From Campylorhamphus procurvoides (taxonomy: Eukaryota; Chordata; Aves; Passeriformes; Dendrocolaptidae): 64,000 nt of DNA. The notes under the pieces are model-generated. The model worked only from the letters and a program-made list of their open reading frames with translations, was not told the DNA's origin and made no database searches. The position numbers and the translations under genes are program-made. Below, one piece after another: positions 27,801 through 42,800 of the stretch. The number at the start of each line of letters is the position of its first letter. Position 1 is the first letter of the stretch. The DNA is taken from the NCBI GenBank assembly GCA_013396655.1, contig WBMV01004764.1:641394-705393 (forward strand), given 5' to 3'.

Positions 27801-30800
27801 TATTCATAGAGAGGAACTAGAGCATGGAGCACTTTGTCAATTTTTAAATGTTTTTCTCACTACAGTGTTTCTTCAAAGGGCAAAGTAATGAATCATAGAT
27901 TAACAAACATAAGGTCGACTAAGGTTTTTTTTCTTTCCCTCTGTTTCTCCCTCTTCTCCTACATGACATACTCAGATTGGTTCTCTCCTCTGTTTCGGAC
28001 TATTTTGCGGCGATGTTTACTAATGATGTTAGGGAAGCAAGACAGGAAGAAATCAAGATGGAAGGTGTGGAGCCAAATGCTTTGTGGGCGCTGGTTCAAT
28101 ATGCATATACAGGTAATTGGAATGAAAATGGGAATTTCATCTAATGAACGGCCCTCCTGTGATCATTATAGTCCATTGCTAGATTTCAAAAGCTCTTTAC
28201 AAAACGTTATTCGCATAAATAAATAAAAGTAAATCATAGAATCATAGACATCCTGAGTTGGAAGGGACCCATAGGAATCATAGAGTCCATCTCCTGGCTC
28301 TCAATAGGATAGCCTCAAGAGTCACACCATGTGTCCTGAGAGTGCTGGCCAAATGCTTCTTGATCTCTATCAGGCTTGGTGCTGTGACCACTGCCCTGGG
28401 GAGCCTGTTCCAGTGCCCAACCACCCTCTGGGTGAGGAACCTTCTAATATACAAACTAAACTCCTCATCAGAGTTTTATGCCATTCCCTTGGGTCCTGTT
28501 ACTGGTCACCAGAAAGAAGAGATCAGTGTCTGCCCCTCTGCTTCCCCCTGCAAGGAAGCTGTAAATCATGATGAGGTCTCATTGATATTACCCGAAACAA
28601 GCAGGTGGAATATAGCTTCTCTTGTAATACTACATTCAGTTAGTTAGCAAATTATATGCATCTTTTAAATGTATCCTGACTAACAAAAAAGGGATCTTAT
28701 TAGGATTCCCTTTCCTTACATCATTATAGATACCGATTCTGCTGAGAGTGACATTTACTAAGCCTTCTATTATATAATAATTCGTTAATCTGTAAATAAT
28801 TATTGCCTCTGAGTTTTAGGGAATTTAATAAATTATCAGAGCAAACTAATGTGATCTTTTTAATGTTACTAGGTCGCCTTGAATTAAAAGAAGATAACAT
28901 TGAGTGCCTGTTGTCTACAGCTTGCCTTCTTCAGCTCTCTCAGGTTGTAGAAGCATGTTGTAAATTCCTAATGAAGCAGCTTCACCCATCCAATTGCCTA
29001 GGAATCCGATCTTTTGCTGATGCACAAGGTTGCACTGACTTGCACAAGGTGGCTCACAATTACACTATGGTATGTTGTTATATTAAGTATCATCTGCTTT
29101 ATTTAGTAAGGAAAATGCAGAATGTTTTCCTGAATAAAGTAATAATGTTTTTCCCCCAGAAAGCCCTGGTAATTTTCCAAACAAGAATGCACATATGTTC
29201 AAGGCAAAATAACTGTAAAATTGCTGGTTTAGAGTTGGAAGGAAATAGGAGAGCATTCATGGTTCCCTGTAACAGTACTGGGATTGTGTGATATGCATTT
29301 AATACAATAATGCAATAACTTGTTCTTATTTCTGACAATTAAAAAACTACAGACGTCACACTGGGCAAGCTGCCATCACCTAGTCCAAAATAACACATTA
29401 TTAAATGAAAGTGTAGAGTTCTTTTTTTTTGTAATAAACTGGAGTAATCAGATTCCAAGTTGGATTATGAATGTGGGCATTCATCAATGTAGATGCTTCA
29501 ATATCCTTAATATCGTAGTAGTGGGATGTCAAGATGACATAAAAGAATTTAATCTTAGGCTAGGCAATATGTGACTAAATACGAATTTGTCAATTATATT
29601 TTCAGAGTTAATTTATAGAAAGACTGACCTGCCATTGTAATCAAACTTCATTTTCTTAGTAGTCATCCTTTTATTTTACTGTAAAATGTTCTTTTTTGTC
29701 TTTTCACAAGCATATTTTAGTAATGTTATGAGAAGAAGGCAGGACAACTGTCTCTGAGGCAAGGCAGTTCTTGACAGTTTTGTGAGGCATTTTACTCTCT
29801 TGATGAAATTTTGCCTATGTAAGCTCTTGAGGCCTGAATGAGGGCACGTAGATACTGCATAAGAGATGTGGGAATGAAAATAGTACTTAATTTGCTTGTG
29901 TGGCAAATGGCTTTGCCATTAAGATACTGGCTCAGATCCAAAAGTTGTGATTGGTGTCATGTAATTAGTATTAGAAAACCATGGGTCTTTCTCTTGCCAA
30001 CTTAGGTTTTGCTCGTTTGAAAACTTTTTTTTTGTTAAGTATTTCTTCTTGGATTAAAATAACTTAGTTTAGTATGTGTAACAGTTTAAAATAGCTTTTA
30101 TTTAATAGGCAATATAACGTTCTCCCTCAGATCTCTCATGCATTTAATATCATGTACACACTGGAATTTAGCAAGGCAAGTCAGTAAATACTGTACAGAT
30201 TGTAACTTATATGTTTCTATTCATTATTGCACAAACAAAAATAAGGAGACAGCAATTAGGTAGACAGACAGATGGAACAGTAAAGGTTAATGTGGCTTTG
30301 GCATTTGAGGAATATTAGAATTAATATTGAGTAAGCAGTGATACAAACAATATGCAAAAAGAGAACCTCCCTCCTCTGACCTATTTGTTCTTCTTCAGAA
30401 TAAGCATGTATTTTGGTATGTGGTATTGTCATGTTCCTTTTAAGTAGACTGCCAAGATCAGAATACTAATAATTGTTAGACTGATGCATCTTTAAAAGTG
30501 AATGTTAGGGATTACAGTCTTACTATTCTGACTGGCAATTCATGAGTTATGGCAGATAGGAGCTGTGAACTTTCTAAAAGCCATTCTTTTACATCATCTC
30601 TTTCTTTTGTTCAGACCACAGGAAAATAGTTTTGTGCCTTTTGGTTGTTGTTTACTTCAGGGGCAAAATTGCTGCTTTTAAGGCTTTTATGTGGGTAAAA
30701 TTCAAATTAGGTGGATTGTAAAAAGCCATTTTCAAAACTAATTAGTTGTGCTAGATGGATTTTTCCCAAGGCGTCTTTTAATGTTGTTTAGTTCCAACAG

Positions 30801-33800
30801 AGACATGAAATTGAATTTTAGTAATAATGAGTAATAGAGAAGCAGCCTCTTTAGTTTGAAATGAATGTTGCTATGGAAACTGCATAGAAATGTATAGTCC
30901 AATTGACTCTTCAATTAAAATAAATCCCCAAGTAATTTCATTTGTTTAAAAGCTGTTTGAGAAAAGCAAATGTTCAACAGTAGTAAGTGCTAGCTATTTG
31001 ATGCTCTTTCCATTCGGAAGTATTGGAGCGTAAGGGTTAAATGCACCTGTAGTACCTGGGAAAGTTCTGTTTGTTAAAACAGTGGATTATTTTTATGCTG
31101 CATTGGGCTGCATAGAACAGCAGGGGATTATACAGAGTGTAGTTTATATCTCTGATTATTTTAAAACACTTGTAGTAGAAGGTAGTCAATAGTACAAAAC
31201 ACCTAAATTTTAATTTATAGGTGTTATTTTCTATAAGTTCTTTTTCTTTGACAGAAAGAAAACCCTGATTGCCATGTTACTTTTTCTACAATTAAAACAA
31301 CTTCTCAATTTTAAAGGCTGTTATGACCTGTGATAATTTGATAATCATCATACCTACTTTGCTAAAATAGTTCTCTATATGAAGACTAGAAATTCAGGTG
31401 AAATGAGCATTTGGTTAAACTGGAGGACCAATCATGAGTTATCCACTAGGCCTACATCTGTTAATAGGCTTGCTCTGTCTGAATAATGTTCATTAGTCAT
31501 TGGAAAGCATCAGCAATTAAAAAATAATTTAATAAGAAGGATTTGAATGTTGCATTTTTTCATACGACAGATGTAAATGTATGTTATGCTAAAGGGACTT
31601 AAGTGTTGCATTACTTTATTGCTGACCGTGTTGAGAGTTGATAAGTTGTTTTTTCAGAGGAGAATAATTTTTAAGTTTACCAAAACAGATCAGTTTTTGA
31701 CATTACAAACTAAAGCCTGAAAAAATCCTTAGGATGCATGAAGTGAAACATGAAATGAAGTTATCAACAGTAGATTTAATGCTATGTGAACAACAACTCT
31801 GATTTTTATGCATCAGAGTTTTAAAATAGAGTTGACAGAATCATGAGATGTATCTGGGTAAAGCGTTCTTGTGAATAAAGGCTATCCTGTTTTGCTATAG
31901 CTTGTATGTAGTTTTGGGGTCATACAATTATAAATTTAGGAATTTTGTTAGACTCACCAGAAGTGTGTCTGTTTAATTTGTAAAGCCTTTTTGCACAAAA
32001 TGCCTTTTGTGCATTTTTATTGTTGTCTTCAAAGTCAAAAGAAACACCCCCTTTGTCATCTTGTTCATTTGAAACAGTAGATAGTGTACCTTGAATGAAA
32101 ACCAATAGCTCAGTTTCAAAAAAAGTAAACAAAAGGAAGTTAATACTCTGAGTTGAAGAAAAGCTAGCCTGTTATTTCCAGAACATGAAATATCTCTGGC
32201 GAGTGGTGAGGTGTTCTTCAGTAAGTGTTCTTAGGTTAGCTTCTTCAGTAGCTGAATTTTAACTTTCTGAATTACAACCAAAAAAGAAAAAGCAGACATT
32301 CTAAACTTCATGCATGATAGTGCCTGAGTCAGTCCCTGTGTAGACAGCTCTGTAATTGTTACTCAGCTTTCCATGCTTAAAGGTGACTGAAAAGCCATTT
32401 TGATTTTCATCAGGACTCTTCAGAAGTACATGAGTAGTCATAGTCCTACCACATACAGATGAAGTTAGTTTCAGAGTTTACATGACTTCTGAGCACAGCC
32501 AATGGATGTTTATAAGACAAAAAGAGAGCATACAGTAGCAGATTGAGTCCTAGCAGAGAAACTAGCTATTTTGCAGAACAGGTGTGGCACACTTAGACTT
32601 GCTATATCCTCTAAGGCAGGAGTTGGGCAACAGAAAAAACATTGCAATATGGAGTTATGATTTGTGAAGAAGAATTAAAGAGGGATAATTTGTACTTTTT
32701 CTCTTGGAACAGGCAGGACAGTTTTTTTCTTTTGGTAGCAGGGAGAATTGTTTTATTTTGTTTTGTTTTGTTCCAAAGGGCCAGAACTAAAGATTGTGAT
32801 AGTGTCTAAAACAAGGATTTTACATTCTGGCACCTGAAATTGTAGCCCAGAATATCCTGTTCAGTAATCATCTGACTTGGAAAACAGTCATTGGCTTTCC
32901 TTTCACTTGTGAAAACCCAGGATATTTCTGTCTTCCAGGTTCCCTCAGTTCTGCCTAGCATAATAGATCAGTACTTCCTTGGAAAGACTAAATAGGTTTC
33001 TGCATACTGCTCAGTCTGTTCTGGAATCCAGAAACTGTGCAATGAGGAGTCAAGCTACAGGAGTTGTACTCTAAACAAATCCTGGGCACGCTGAAAGCAT
33101 TAGGTTGGTTTATTGCTTGACACATAAGTCAAAGCTGACTAAAAGCAAAGTAGGTGGTATCCAATATCTGTTTCACTATTGATAATTTACCAGGAAGTCA
33201 GACAGCTCAGTTCTTAGAGAATTCATGCCTCAGTTGACCAGTGGACTGAAACAGCCAGCAGACAAAATTATATTCCCTGTTTGCTCTCATTCAGATCCTT
33301 GAGTCAAGCACCTCCTGCTTTTTGGTTGCCCAGGTTCAGGGTTTAAGCAGAGCCATGTTGTTAGAGCTGCCTGTTGAGCAGCCTCAGTCCTTCTCAGCCT
33401 GCAGATGTCTGATGCTCTCTAAGATTTTAATCCTTCTGACACAGTGTAGAGGGAGACTAACCATGTCACTGCATCCTCCTCTGAGATTAAGTATTATTTA
33501 GAAGTAAGCATCATTGCATCTTATTTTTAATGTGCTCCTAATATTTTCTTGCTCTGTATCAAGCCCAAGGCAGGCCTGTAGTTAAGAATGGGGACTGCAT
33601 GTCCCTGTTTTAGTTAATACATAAACCTCAGGCTACTAATTTGATAAAATTTCCAAGCTCTTTGAGGAGCTAATTTGGGGGTTGGGAAACTCTTTGTTTA
33701 CTTTCAGGACCAGAAAGCAAGGGACTGAAACTGCAGACCATTTGTTCTCTGAAATATCCTGTTCTTCCACAGAGAGTTCCCATAAGAAGAATGAAAGAAA

Positions 33801-36800
33801 AGGCTAATGAGGAGGTTAAGAATGCTAGGAGATACACTGGCTCCTCCTTTTTGTCTTCAGAATCTCTGTCTGTAGAGGAAGAGGAATTGTCAGATTCTGA
33901 TTATAAAAAAACTCAGACGTAGGACAAAGAGTGCCTGTATTCCCAGAGGAATGCTTTGATACTCTGCTCAAAACGAGTCTGCTTTAAAAATAGAATGGGA
34001 GCAAGAGGAAGTTGAACTTGTTCCCATCAGAAAGCAACGGTCTGCAAGCAACAAGAAGGAAAATCAGGCTTTTTACACACAACAGCTGTTGCTGTGATGA
34101 AATCCAGCTGGAAAAAAACCTTTCCAAAGAGGATTCCTGACTGACTTTTGCAAGATCAGCTTGTTGTTGCCTTCAGAGACAAGAGAAACTTTCCATGCAA
34201 GTGCTTTCCCCTTGCTCTTCCTGTGGTCCAGATAGAAAATATGGAAAGTTTAAGGTAGTAAGTGTTGCCTTTTCTCGCTGTCAGAGCCCACTGCCTGTTC
34301 ATTCAGCAAAACTAAAAGTACAGCTCCAGCTTGCCTACTCTCTAGGACAGAGAATCAACAAAAAGGCAGCCAGTGGAAAAAATGAACTCAGTGGAATCTG
34401 AATTCCTATGGACTGCATGTTTAAACTCTGGAACTAATTTTGATCATTTCTCAGCTTCAATTTTACTTCCAGGCTTTTGTTATCACAGTGAAATAAATAG
34501 CACTGCATGTGTAGTGCAACTGAACATTGGTACAGTCCTTTCACTGTTTTTCATCCATGTATTTGCTCATTTTAACTTTCATTTTGTAATACTAATTAAA
34601 TTAATTATTTAATTTAATTAAAGAAAAGACAGTTTTATCTCCTTTCTAGTTTACTACAGTTTTCACTTGGAAGCACTACTTTTCTGTAGACAATTTGATC
34701 TCTGTTGTAGGAAAGCAGGAAAGCATTTCAGATATTAAATGCAAATGTTTCCTTTCCAAATTCTATCCAGGAATAGAATTAGGTACATAGACAACACCTT
34801 CAGTTATTTTCTTAATTTCAACTCCAGAAGTACCAGTCAATTGGAGTCACTTTGATCTTTCTTTGATCTTGCTTCTTGTAACCATCTTATATATATATGG
34901 CTTTCATGTAAGACGGACTATTTACTCCTTATCAGTTTTTTCCTCTTCGCTCAAGCTTTTTTTTTTATTCATCAATATTTTTGGAATACTGAGGTATAGC
35001 TTTGAAACTATTAGACTAAGCAATAAAAAGGAAGAAACATTAACTTTTTCACTTTGTTGTCAAGATGTCCATTGCATATGCAATGCCAGGCTGTAGTGTA
35101 GTTTTTCTTGCCACTTTGAATGGTAAATTCAGACCTGTTTTGCAGTGCAGATCCTGCTTCTGCTCCCAAGTTTCTCCCTTTTTTTTAACCTAAAAATCCT
35201 ATTTTTTTCAAATATGTATGTGTTTTTAATCTACCTTTTTTTCATTAGTGTGCAATTCTTTTAAAATTATTCAACAAGATACTAAATAAGGCTAACTTTG
35301 ATATTAGCTCTCCAGACTTCCCTGTTTGTGGATCTCTTTGTCCTCCAGGTGTTTTGGAGGTGTGGGTGATGGCAGAGCAAAACCAACATCCCATTAGCTA
35401 GCTTTCAACAGTGCATTTTGTAAATTGATTATAACACTGTGTTATTGTCATGAAGTTACTCTCAGTTTTTAGTATGTGTTTAGCTGGGGTTTGAGCTATC
35501 AAAATATAAGAATATGTTGGTATTTTGCTTTCCTGCTTTTACTTTGCTGCCTTGTAAAGGTATATGGGAAAAGAGGATAGATGTGACTTCACCCTTTTCT
35601 CTTTTTCACTGTAAATTCATGGTGCTGATTGTGTTTCTACATACTTCTATTTCTGCCTAAGTTGATGAAAATCCTTACAGAATATTCTCTGCAAGTTCTC
35701 ATATTATGAAGTAATTTGATATCAGTGTAGGACATGTTACATGTTGTAAATTTCTTATTTTGAAGTAAGGATTTATTGCCGAAAAGGACAGGATGAAAGT
35801 TAGAAGATTGAATCCTATCGAAGTAAATATTGTTAATACAGCAAGGCATGTGAAATATTGTGGATTCTTTGTATGTTTTGCTCCCCGGAAAAGTCAGAGC
35901 AGCTGTATAAAACCTACAAAATAGCAAAATAAACTTAAAATAATCCATTTTAAATCAACAATAAAATTGTTAATGTTGTTTATTTTCTCTGAAAACTTAA
36001 TGCCACAGATTCCTCTAGCAGTGATGAAAACAGTTACATGTGCCCAGTTGTAGCATGATGTGCTCTTTGCTTGACAAAGCATCTTACATTGCATTCTACA
36101 TTGTCAACAGGAACCAGCTGCATCTTCTTAATGGTACTTCAGAAAGTATTTCTTCACTTTGCAGTGCCAAGATAGTAAGGCCCACAACCCATGGCTGGTT
36201 TCTGTCCATACACTTCCCACTCTGTTCTTTCAGCACATATGCCTGTGAGACTGAATGGTTGAGTTGAGGAAATGATCGGGGCTGAAAATAATTCAGTACC
36301 TTTTTTTTTGTCTTCATCCCAGGTCAGTTCTCCGGTGGTACCACTGAGATGGCATGAAGGGAGGGAAAAGAGGGCAAGATATAGTAGGTGTTCCATAAAA
36401 TGTCCTCAAAGTATGATGTCATCTGGATTAAAATTCTTTTCTTTTTCAGGAAAACTTCATGGAAGTAATTAGAAACCAGGAATTTCTATTACTGCCAGCC
36501 ACTGAAATTGCTAAGCTTTTAGCAAGCGATGACATGAATATTCCTAATGAAGAAACTATACTGAATGCACTACTTACGTGGGTTCGACATGATTTGGAAC
36601 AGAGAAGGAAAGATCTCAGTAAACTCCTTGCTTACATTAGACTGCCTCTGCTTGCTCCACAAGTAAATTGTTCAGTTCCTCTCTAGTTTATACCATAGTT
36701 ACAGTGGGCATAATGTCTGCAGCATAGATATATGGATAGTGGCAAATGATAAAATTCATAATGATTTGGATTCTTAGAACTGCATGTATGGACTTAGCAC

Positions 36801-39800
36801 GATAGTTTGTGTCTGTTTGTGAACTGCAGCGTGCTGATCCTAACCCAAGATCAGTCAGGACACAAGAAGGGTGGAGCTGCTATCAAAAAGTTGCTTCTCT
36901 TGCCTATAAAAATGCTTATCAAGGATATGTTAGTCTCTAGGTGTGACCTTTTTTAATTTCTTCTTTATGGAACTTGTGCATTTTATTTGGCTCATTAAAT
37001 TTCTTTCATACAGTTATAGCTAGGAAATAAAATTTGAATAAATTGTTTGGAGTGATTTTTCTTTTATTAACTCTTGATGGGCCATCTTTGAGTAATTCCC
37101 AATCAATACTTCTCCTTCTTGGACATTTACATGCAATGCTGAGGAAGTCTTGGGCTCAGTTTGTTTAAATACTTGTGAATTCCAAGTTTTCCCAGCCCTG
37201 TAGGAATGACTGCCCTTGTTAGTGAAGGTGTAACATTGTATTCATTATCTGGTAGCTTGCATGTAAACTAGGTTTGATTATTTTTATTTGGTTTTTCCTT
37301 TCTTCTCTTTCCTTGCTGGACCTTCTTTAGTAATATTTAACACTTACTATACAGTCAAAAAATTTTACTTTATGGTCTTCGGTTTGTTTAGTGAGAATTT
37401 GCTCTATGGGATTTTTATGAAACCTAAGTAATAAATAGAATTCATTAACACAAGAAGAACTGAATTCTAGTAATTCATAGTGATAAATCACATGCACAAC
37501 ATTCTGTGTATTACCTATAATCTGATATCCTCTTGTTTGATTATAAGATTCACTGGCAAGCATTTTAGTATGTATTTCCATACTGATTATTATATATTCT
37601 GTAGTAGGATTTTCTCAGTTTAGGCCTTTGTAATTCACTTTTTCTATAAACATAATACAGTGTAAGCCAGTTGACTGGGAGGAAATCATTCTTTTGTTGA
37701 GCATGTAATTAATTGATAACTAAGTAGCTCCTGCTGTATTCCTTCTACTTGATTGACTGTAATTGAAATATCTTTAGAAACTGAAAGTACAGAACTCATC
37801 CCAGAAATATGTACTGAAATCAAATTATGTCCACTTAGTAACTGATTAGGCAAGTAGCACAATGAAACACAAAAGCAATATTATATTTCAGTTATTTTAT
37901 CTTTAATTTTTAATCTCATCTCCAAATATATACTTACATTTCAAAACCAAGATTTTTCTGTTACTTTTTTATTTATTATTTTTTAACAAATTAAAGTGTT
38001 AAAGATGTGAGTTTAATATGGAAACAACTAGTGCATTGAGTAAATTGATCTGAAGTGCCCAAAGCAGTCTTAACATTTTCAGAATCATGTTTTTCTTCAT
38101 GATCACATGACATTAGGCAATCTGACAGCAAATATAATGTAATGAAAAGCTTTTCAGTTTTATGGTTGATGAGTTAAAGGTATTTGAAAGAAATTAAATT
38201 AGAAAATTGAACAACTTGCTGAAATCAATAACGTTGCAAGCAGAGATGCAAAGAATATTAGATTCATATGCTTTAAAGAAAAGCTTCAGGAAATACTGTG
38301 AAACTGTAGCACTGCAAGCAAAAATTCATAATGAATTGTTGGGTTTATTGTTTGGTTTTATGCATCCTTTTGTAGACAGCATTCTGTCATTTCTCTGGTT
38401 AATGCAAGCAGTGTCCTAAGTATTTTTAAGTCTTTTTGCTAAAGATGATTATTTTTCAGCTTCTTAAACTGTAAGGAGACAAATATTCCATCTCTGATAA
38501 CTAATGAAAAGGATGATTGAGGAATTTCTAAATTACAAGAAGGTTTACATTTCTTTTAGACAAAAATTCTTAGTACTTAAGTGTCTGCACTTCCTCATCA
38601 AGTTTACAGTTAATATGACTTAATTCTAACACATCATTTATAAATGTTATTAGAAATACTCTTAGTACAAGAAGCTATATAAATAATAGAAATGGGAAAA
38701 AATTTGCTTTCGTTTCAGTAAGCCCATTCCAAGTTCTTTGAGTGAAGAATATTTATATAAATTTTAGTTTCAAGAGCCTTGAGGTTAGATTGCATTTCTT
38801 TTTAAATGAGAAAGTTCCTTTCAGAGATTGAGACTCTCTGCTATGAGAACTTCCTTATAGGTTGAGAGGGTTAGAAACTGTAGAAAATGTAGGTTGCATC
38901 TTGTTGCAAAACTCACATTCACACATAGTGTTGCTTTAAATATTAAACACAGCTTGTCTATCATAAAAATAAATTGGAGGTCTGAATTGGTCATGTCATG
39001 TATGAGCGTTAGTTTTCATGCACGCAGCTGTGACAGTGTCTGATTTAGAATTATAGTAATTAATTTATTTTTTATATCTATTTTTAAACTGTGTGGAATT
39101 TTATAGCATCACACGCTGACAGTTAAAAGACAGTTTTTAGTTTATTAGTTTATAATCATGAAATGTCTCTGTGAATTGAGACAAGTGGTGCTTTGGATTG
39201 AGAGAAGAAACAATGGGAGGTACTGAAAATAAAGAATGAAACTAAGTTCCCTCTACTAATTTACATGAGAACACTTTTCATCAGCTCTTTTAAATAGTGA
39301 GCACATTAGCCAAGTAGAGAAATGCTCCAAAAGTCTCAATTATCTGAAAAGTTGCTGGTGAAGCGCTTTGAAAGCGTTTCCTAATCTCTCTGTGTATGTG
39401 TGTGTGTGTGTGTGTGTGTGTTAACTACATTTTCTGTCAGATTTTGTGTTGATTTGCCTGATACTGAAATGTTTAGCAGTGTGTACTTGCCTGTATCTGT
39501 TCTGGAACCATGGCTGTCATATTTGCCACTTTGCCGCCCTGAGGCAGCTTTAAGCCAGGGATGTTCACACCATATTGTGCACAGCTATTTCACAGTGAGC
39601 CCCTCTAGTACTCCTGATGACCAATGTCACAGCAGTTTTGTACTTGTTGGTTGACTGTCAACAGCTCAACAATGGCATTTCCTTCTGGTTTGTGGACTTG
39701 CATGTTTAATAGTCACAGAGTGTTTGAATTTGGGATTTTCAGAAGCATTTGCCTTTTTCTCATTGTTCTGGCCACTGTTCAAGTTCCAGTGGGGGACTTC

Positions 39801-42800
39801 ACTTGTTTTTTTTTCTCTGTTACTCAGGCCATGCTGTGCAGCTCAGAAAAACACCAATTGTCCAGACTTCTAATAATTAGTAGTGACACCCAACCTACTA
39901 ATATTTTCTCCCAGCAGTCTGACAAATGTGGAGTACAAACCACTCCAGAATCTTTGACCTTAATAACTTCTATTAGTAGTCTTTATTTAGTTGAATTTTA
40001 TTTAAGTCAGTTTGTTTAACAGTTGCCAAATTTGCTTACATTCTTGGTCTAAAGTTTTTATCAAAGGCTTGTATTAATTGATACACTCTGATCTGGGTCA
40101 CTGTCAGAGTGAGGAATAGAATACATGTTAAAATATTCAGCCTATACTGAAGGAGCCTTTACAGACCTCTGGACTGGGTGGATTTGGGAATAAGAGCAAG
40201 AGGTTAAACTGACTTACATATCTGGAACCTGATTCCATTTCCTCTAACAGTCCTGCATGGCAATGGAACTTGAGGAGATTTTGTTTCCTTCCTTTGGACC
40301 ATTAAGCTTAAATCACCCACTCAGATCAGATGGCCTTCCTTTTTTTGTTTATTGGTTTATAATTGTTTTTATTTCTTTAGTGGCTTAGTTTAAAATGTGA
40401 ATGTTTTGTTTATTAGAAGTTTACCTATATGACCATTTTGACAATACAGATATTTTAAATCAGGCAGTGGAACACTTCGTTAAAATATTATCTTGACATT
40501 CCTGTCTTTATTCTTCATGTTGTTTATAGCAATACAGCTTGTTTGATTTTCTTTTTTTTTTCCACAGTTTCTGGCAGATATGGAAAATAATGCACTCTTT
40601 AGGGATGACATTGAATGTCAAAAACTCATTATGGAAGCAATGAAGTACCATCTGTTGCCAGAGAGACGACCTATGTTGCAAAGCCCTCGCACCAAACCTA
40701 GAAAATCTACAGTGGGCGTGTTGTTTGCAGTTGGAGGAATGGATGCAACAAAAGGTATTGGCTTATATAATGTTTGTTTGATGAGCTGGTTTGGTTCTTT
40801 TAAAATGAAATGTTTGATAGATGTTCTTACAACATGTTAATTCTAAAATTCAAAGACTTCGCAGTAGAGAACATGAAACATCTGAAGTGCATACTGTTTA
40901 TTAGGTTAAAAAAGCCTGTATAACTTCAATAATACTGTAAACGTTCTGGAATTGAGAGTTCTGATTGATTTGAAATTACCAAAGGAATAGCTGATTTCTC
41001 AGTACTGAAATGTTTAATTGAATGAAAACTGACCTTTATTTACTTGAGTGGGCAAAGGAAGAAAATGACAGAAAGGGCATAAAGGGGACCAAAATGCTTT
41101 TTGCCTAATTGTTGAATAGTTCCGTCACAACTATTTGGACTTTCTTTTTCATAGACACTTCCATACTGTTTAATGGTAGTTAGAAGGGATCTGGCCAATT
41201 CGAAAAGTTATGGCAAAGAAAGTGATTTCTTTAATTTGTTGCTTTAAAGTTAGCAGTTTCAGTACTTCATGTCACTTTTTTGTCCAGTATTACAAAGCAG
41301 TTGATTTCAATATACAATTGCATGTCACAAGATTTGTTTTACATTCCTAATATTTCTATTTCTAAAGGCTTGACTCTGCAAAGCAGGTAAAAAACCTCCT
41401 TTTTGTCTTGGAAAGCACTGAGAAAGTCCTTCTTTATAATAATGCAGTTAATTGCTAAGGAAGTCAAAAAAGACTATTTGTCTATATAGAATTAAGAACA
41501 TGCTGCAGATATCATGCTGTCTTGTGGGATCAGCATATTGCTGAATTTAAAATTATCCTAGTAATTCAGACCTTTTTTTCATATATAACTTGCATATATT
41601 GTCATCCAGGAGCTACAAGCATTGAAAAGTATGAACTTCGTACCAATACATGGACTCCAGTTGCAAACATGAATGGACGAAGATTACAGTTTGGAGTTGC
41701 AGTCTTAGATGATAAATTGTATGTTGTTGGTGGCAGAGATGGACTGAAAACATTGAATACAGTGGAGTGCTACAATCCTAGATCAAAAACTTGGAGTGTA
41801 ATGCCACCTATGTCCACTCATCGTCACGGTCTTGGTGCGTACAGTTCTGTAAAGGCTGAATGCATATTTTAAAAGGCTATGTTTTAGGATTGGTCATAAA
41901 AACATTCAGAAATTAAGTTTAGGGGGGTGAAAATCCTGGTTTAATGCAAACTGCTTATGCAGAGTCTTTTCTCCTTCAGATTATATTAAGCATTGTCTAC
42001 CAAAAGTAAATTTCTTTTTTCTTTTTTTAATTTTTTGTGGTGCATACTGGACTGTCACTAGGAAATTGTGATCTTTATTCCCCTTATCCAGAAGTGATTG
42101 TTTTTCATATCTGTTTTTTAGGAGTAGCTGTATTGGAAGGTCCCATGTATGCTGTAGGAGGACATGATGGCTGGAGCTACCTGAATACAGTAGAAAGATG
42201 GGATCCACAGGCTCGTCAGTGGAACTTTGTAGCTAGCATGTCAACTCCAAGGAGCACTGTTGGTGTAGCAATATTAAATGGAAAGTATGTGAAGGCAACT
42301 TCCATTTTCAAATTTAAAATCTCATTATTTTAATGTCAATTGTTCGCACTATCATCATATACAGTATCTAATGTTTATTTGATTATTTAACCATACTATA
42401 ATGTGCCTTAGGCTCTAGAAGAATTTCATTAATATTATTTCAGGTGAGCTCTCATGCTGGACTTCTGATGTATAACTTGCTTTCTAGAATGGCTTCTGTG
42501 TTCCTGCTTTTCCAAATAATAGTGCTAGGTGTGTCTGTTTCTGGGCTTACATTGCTTATAAGCTCTGTGCATAAACTCTTTATCAAGTTTGATTATTTGA
42601 TTAGTTTTAAAGATTCATCAATAAAGGAGTGCTCCTAAACCAATCTTTTTCATTCTAACCCTTCCAAAATATTGAAATCTGTTGTTAGTACCAAATGCTT
42701 GAAAACTTTCTGCTAGGACTGAGCAAATTGGGCCACCTAGTGGGTGTGAAGGACTTAACGTGCTGTCATTCGCAAACTGAAGTCCAGGTCCAGAAGAACA

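Noticed and set aside
39624..40019. 131-codon plus frame in KLHL5 intron 5
   Set aside because: No recognisable motif, no matching splice sites in KLHL5 phase, and the normal exon 5 to 6 junction is complete without it.
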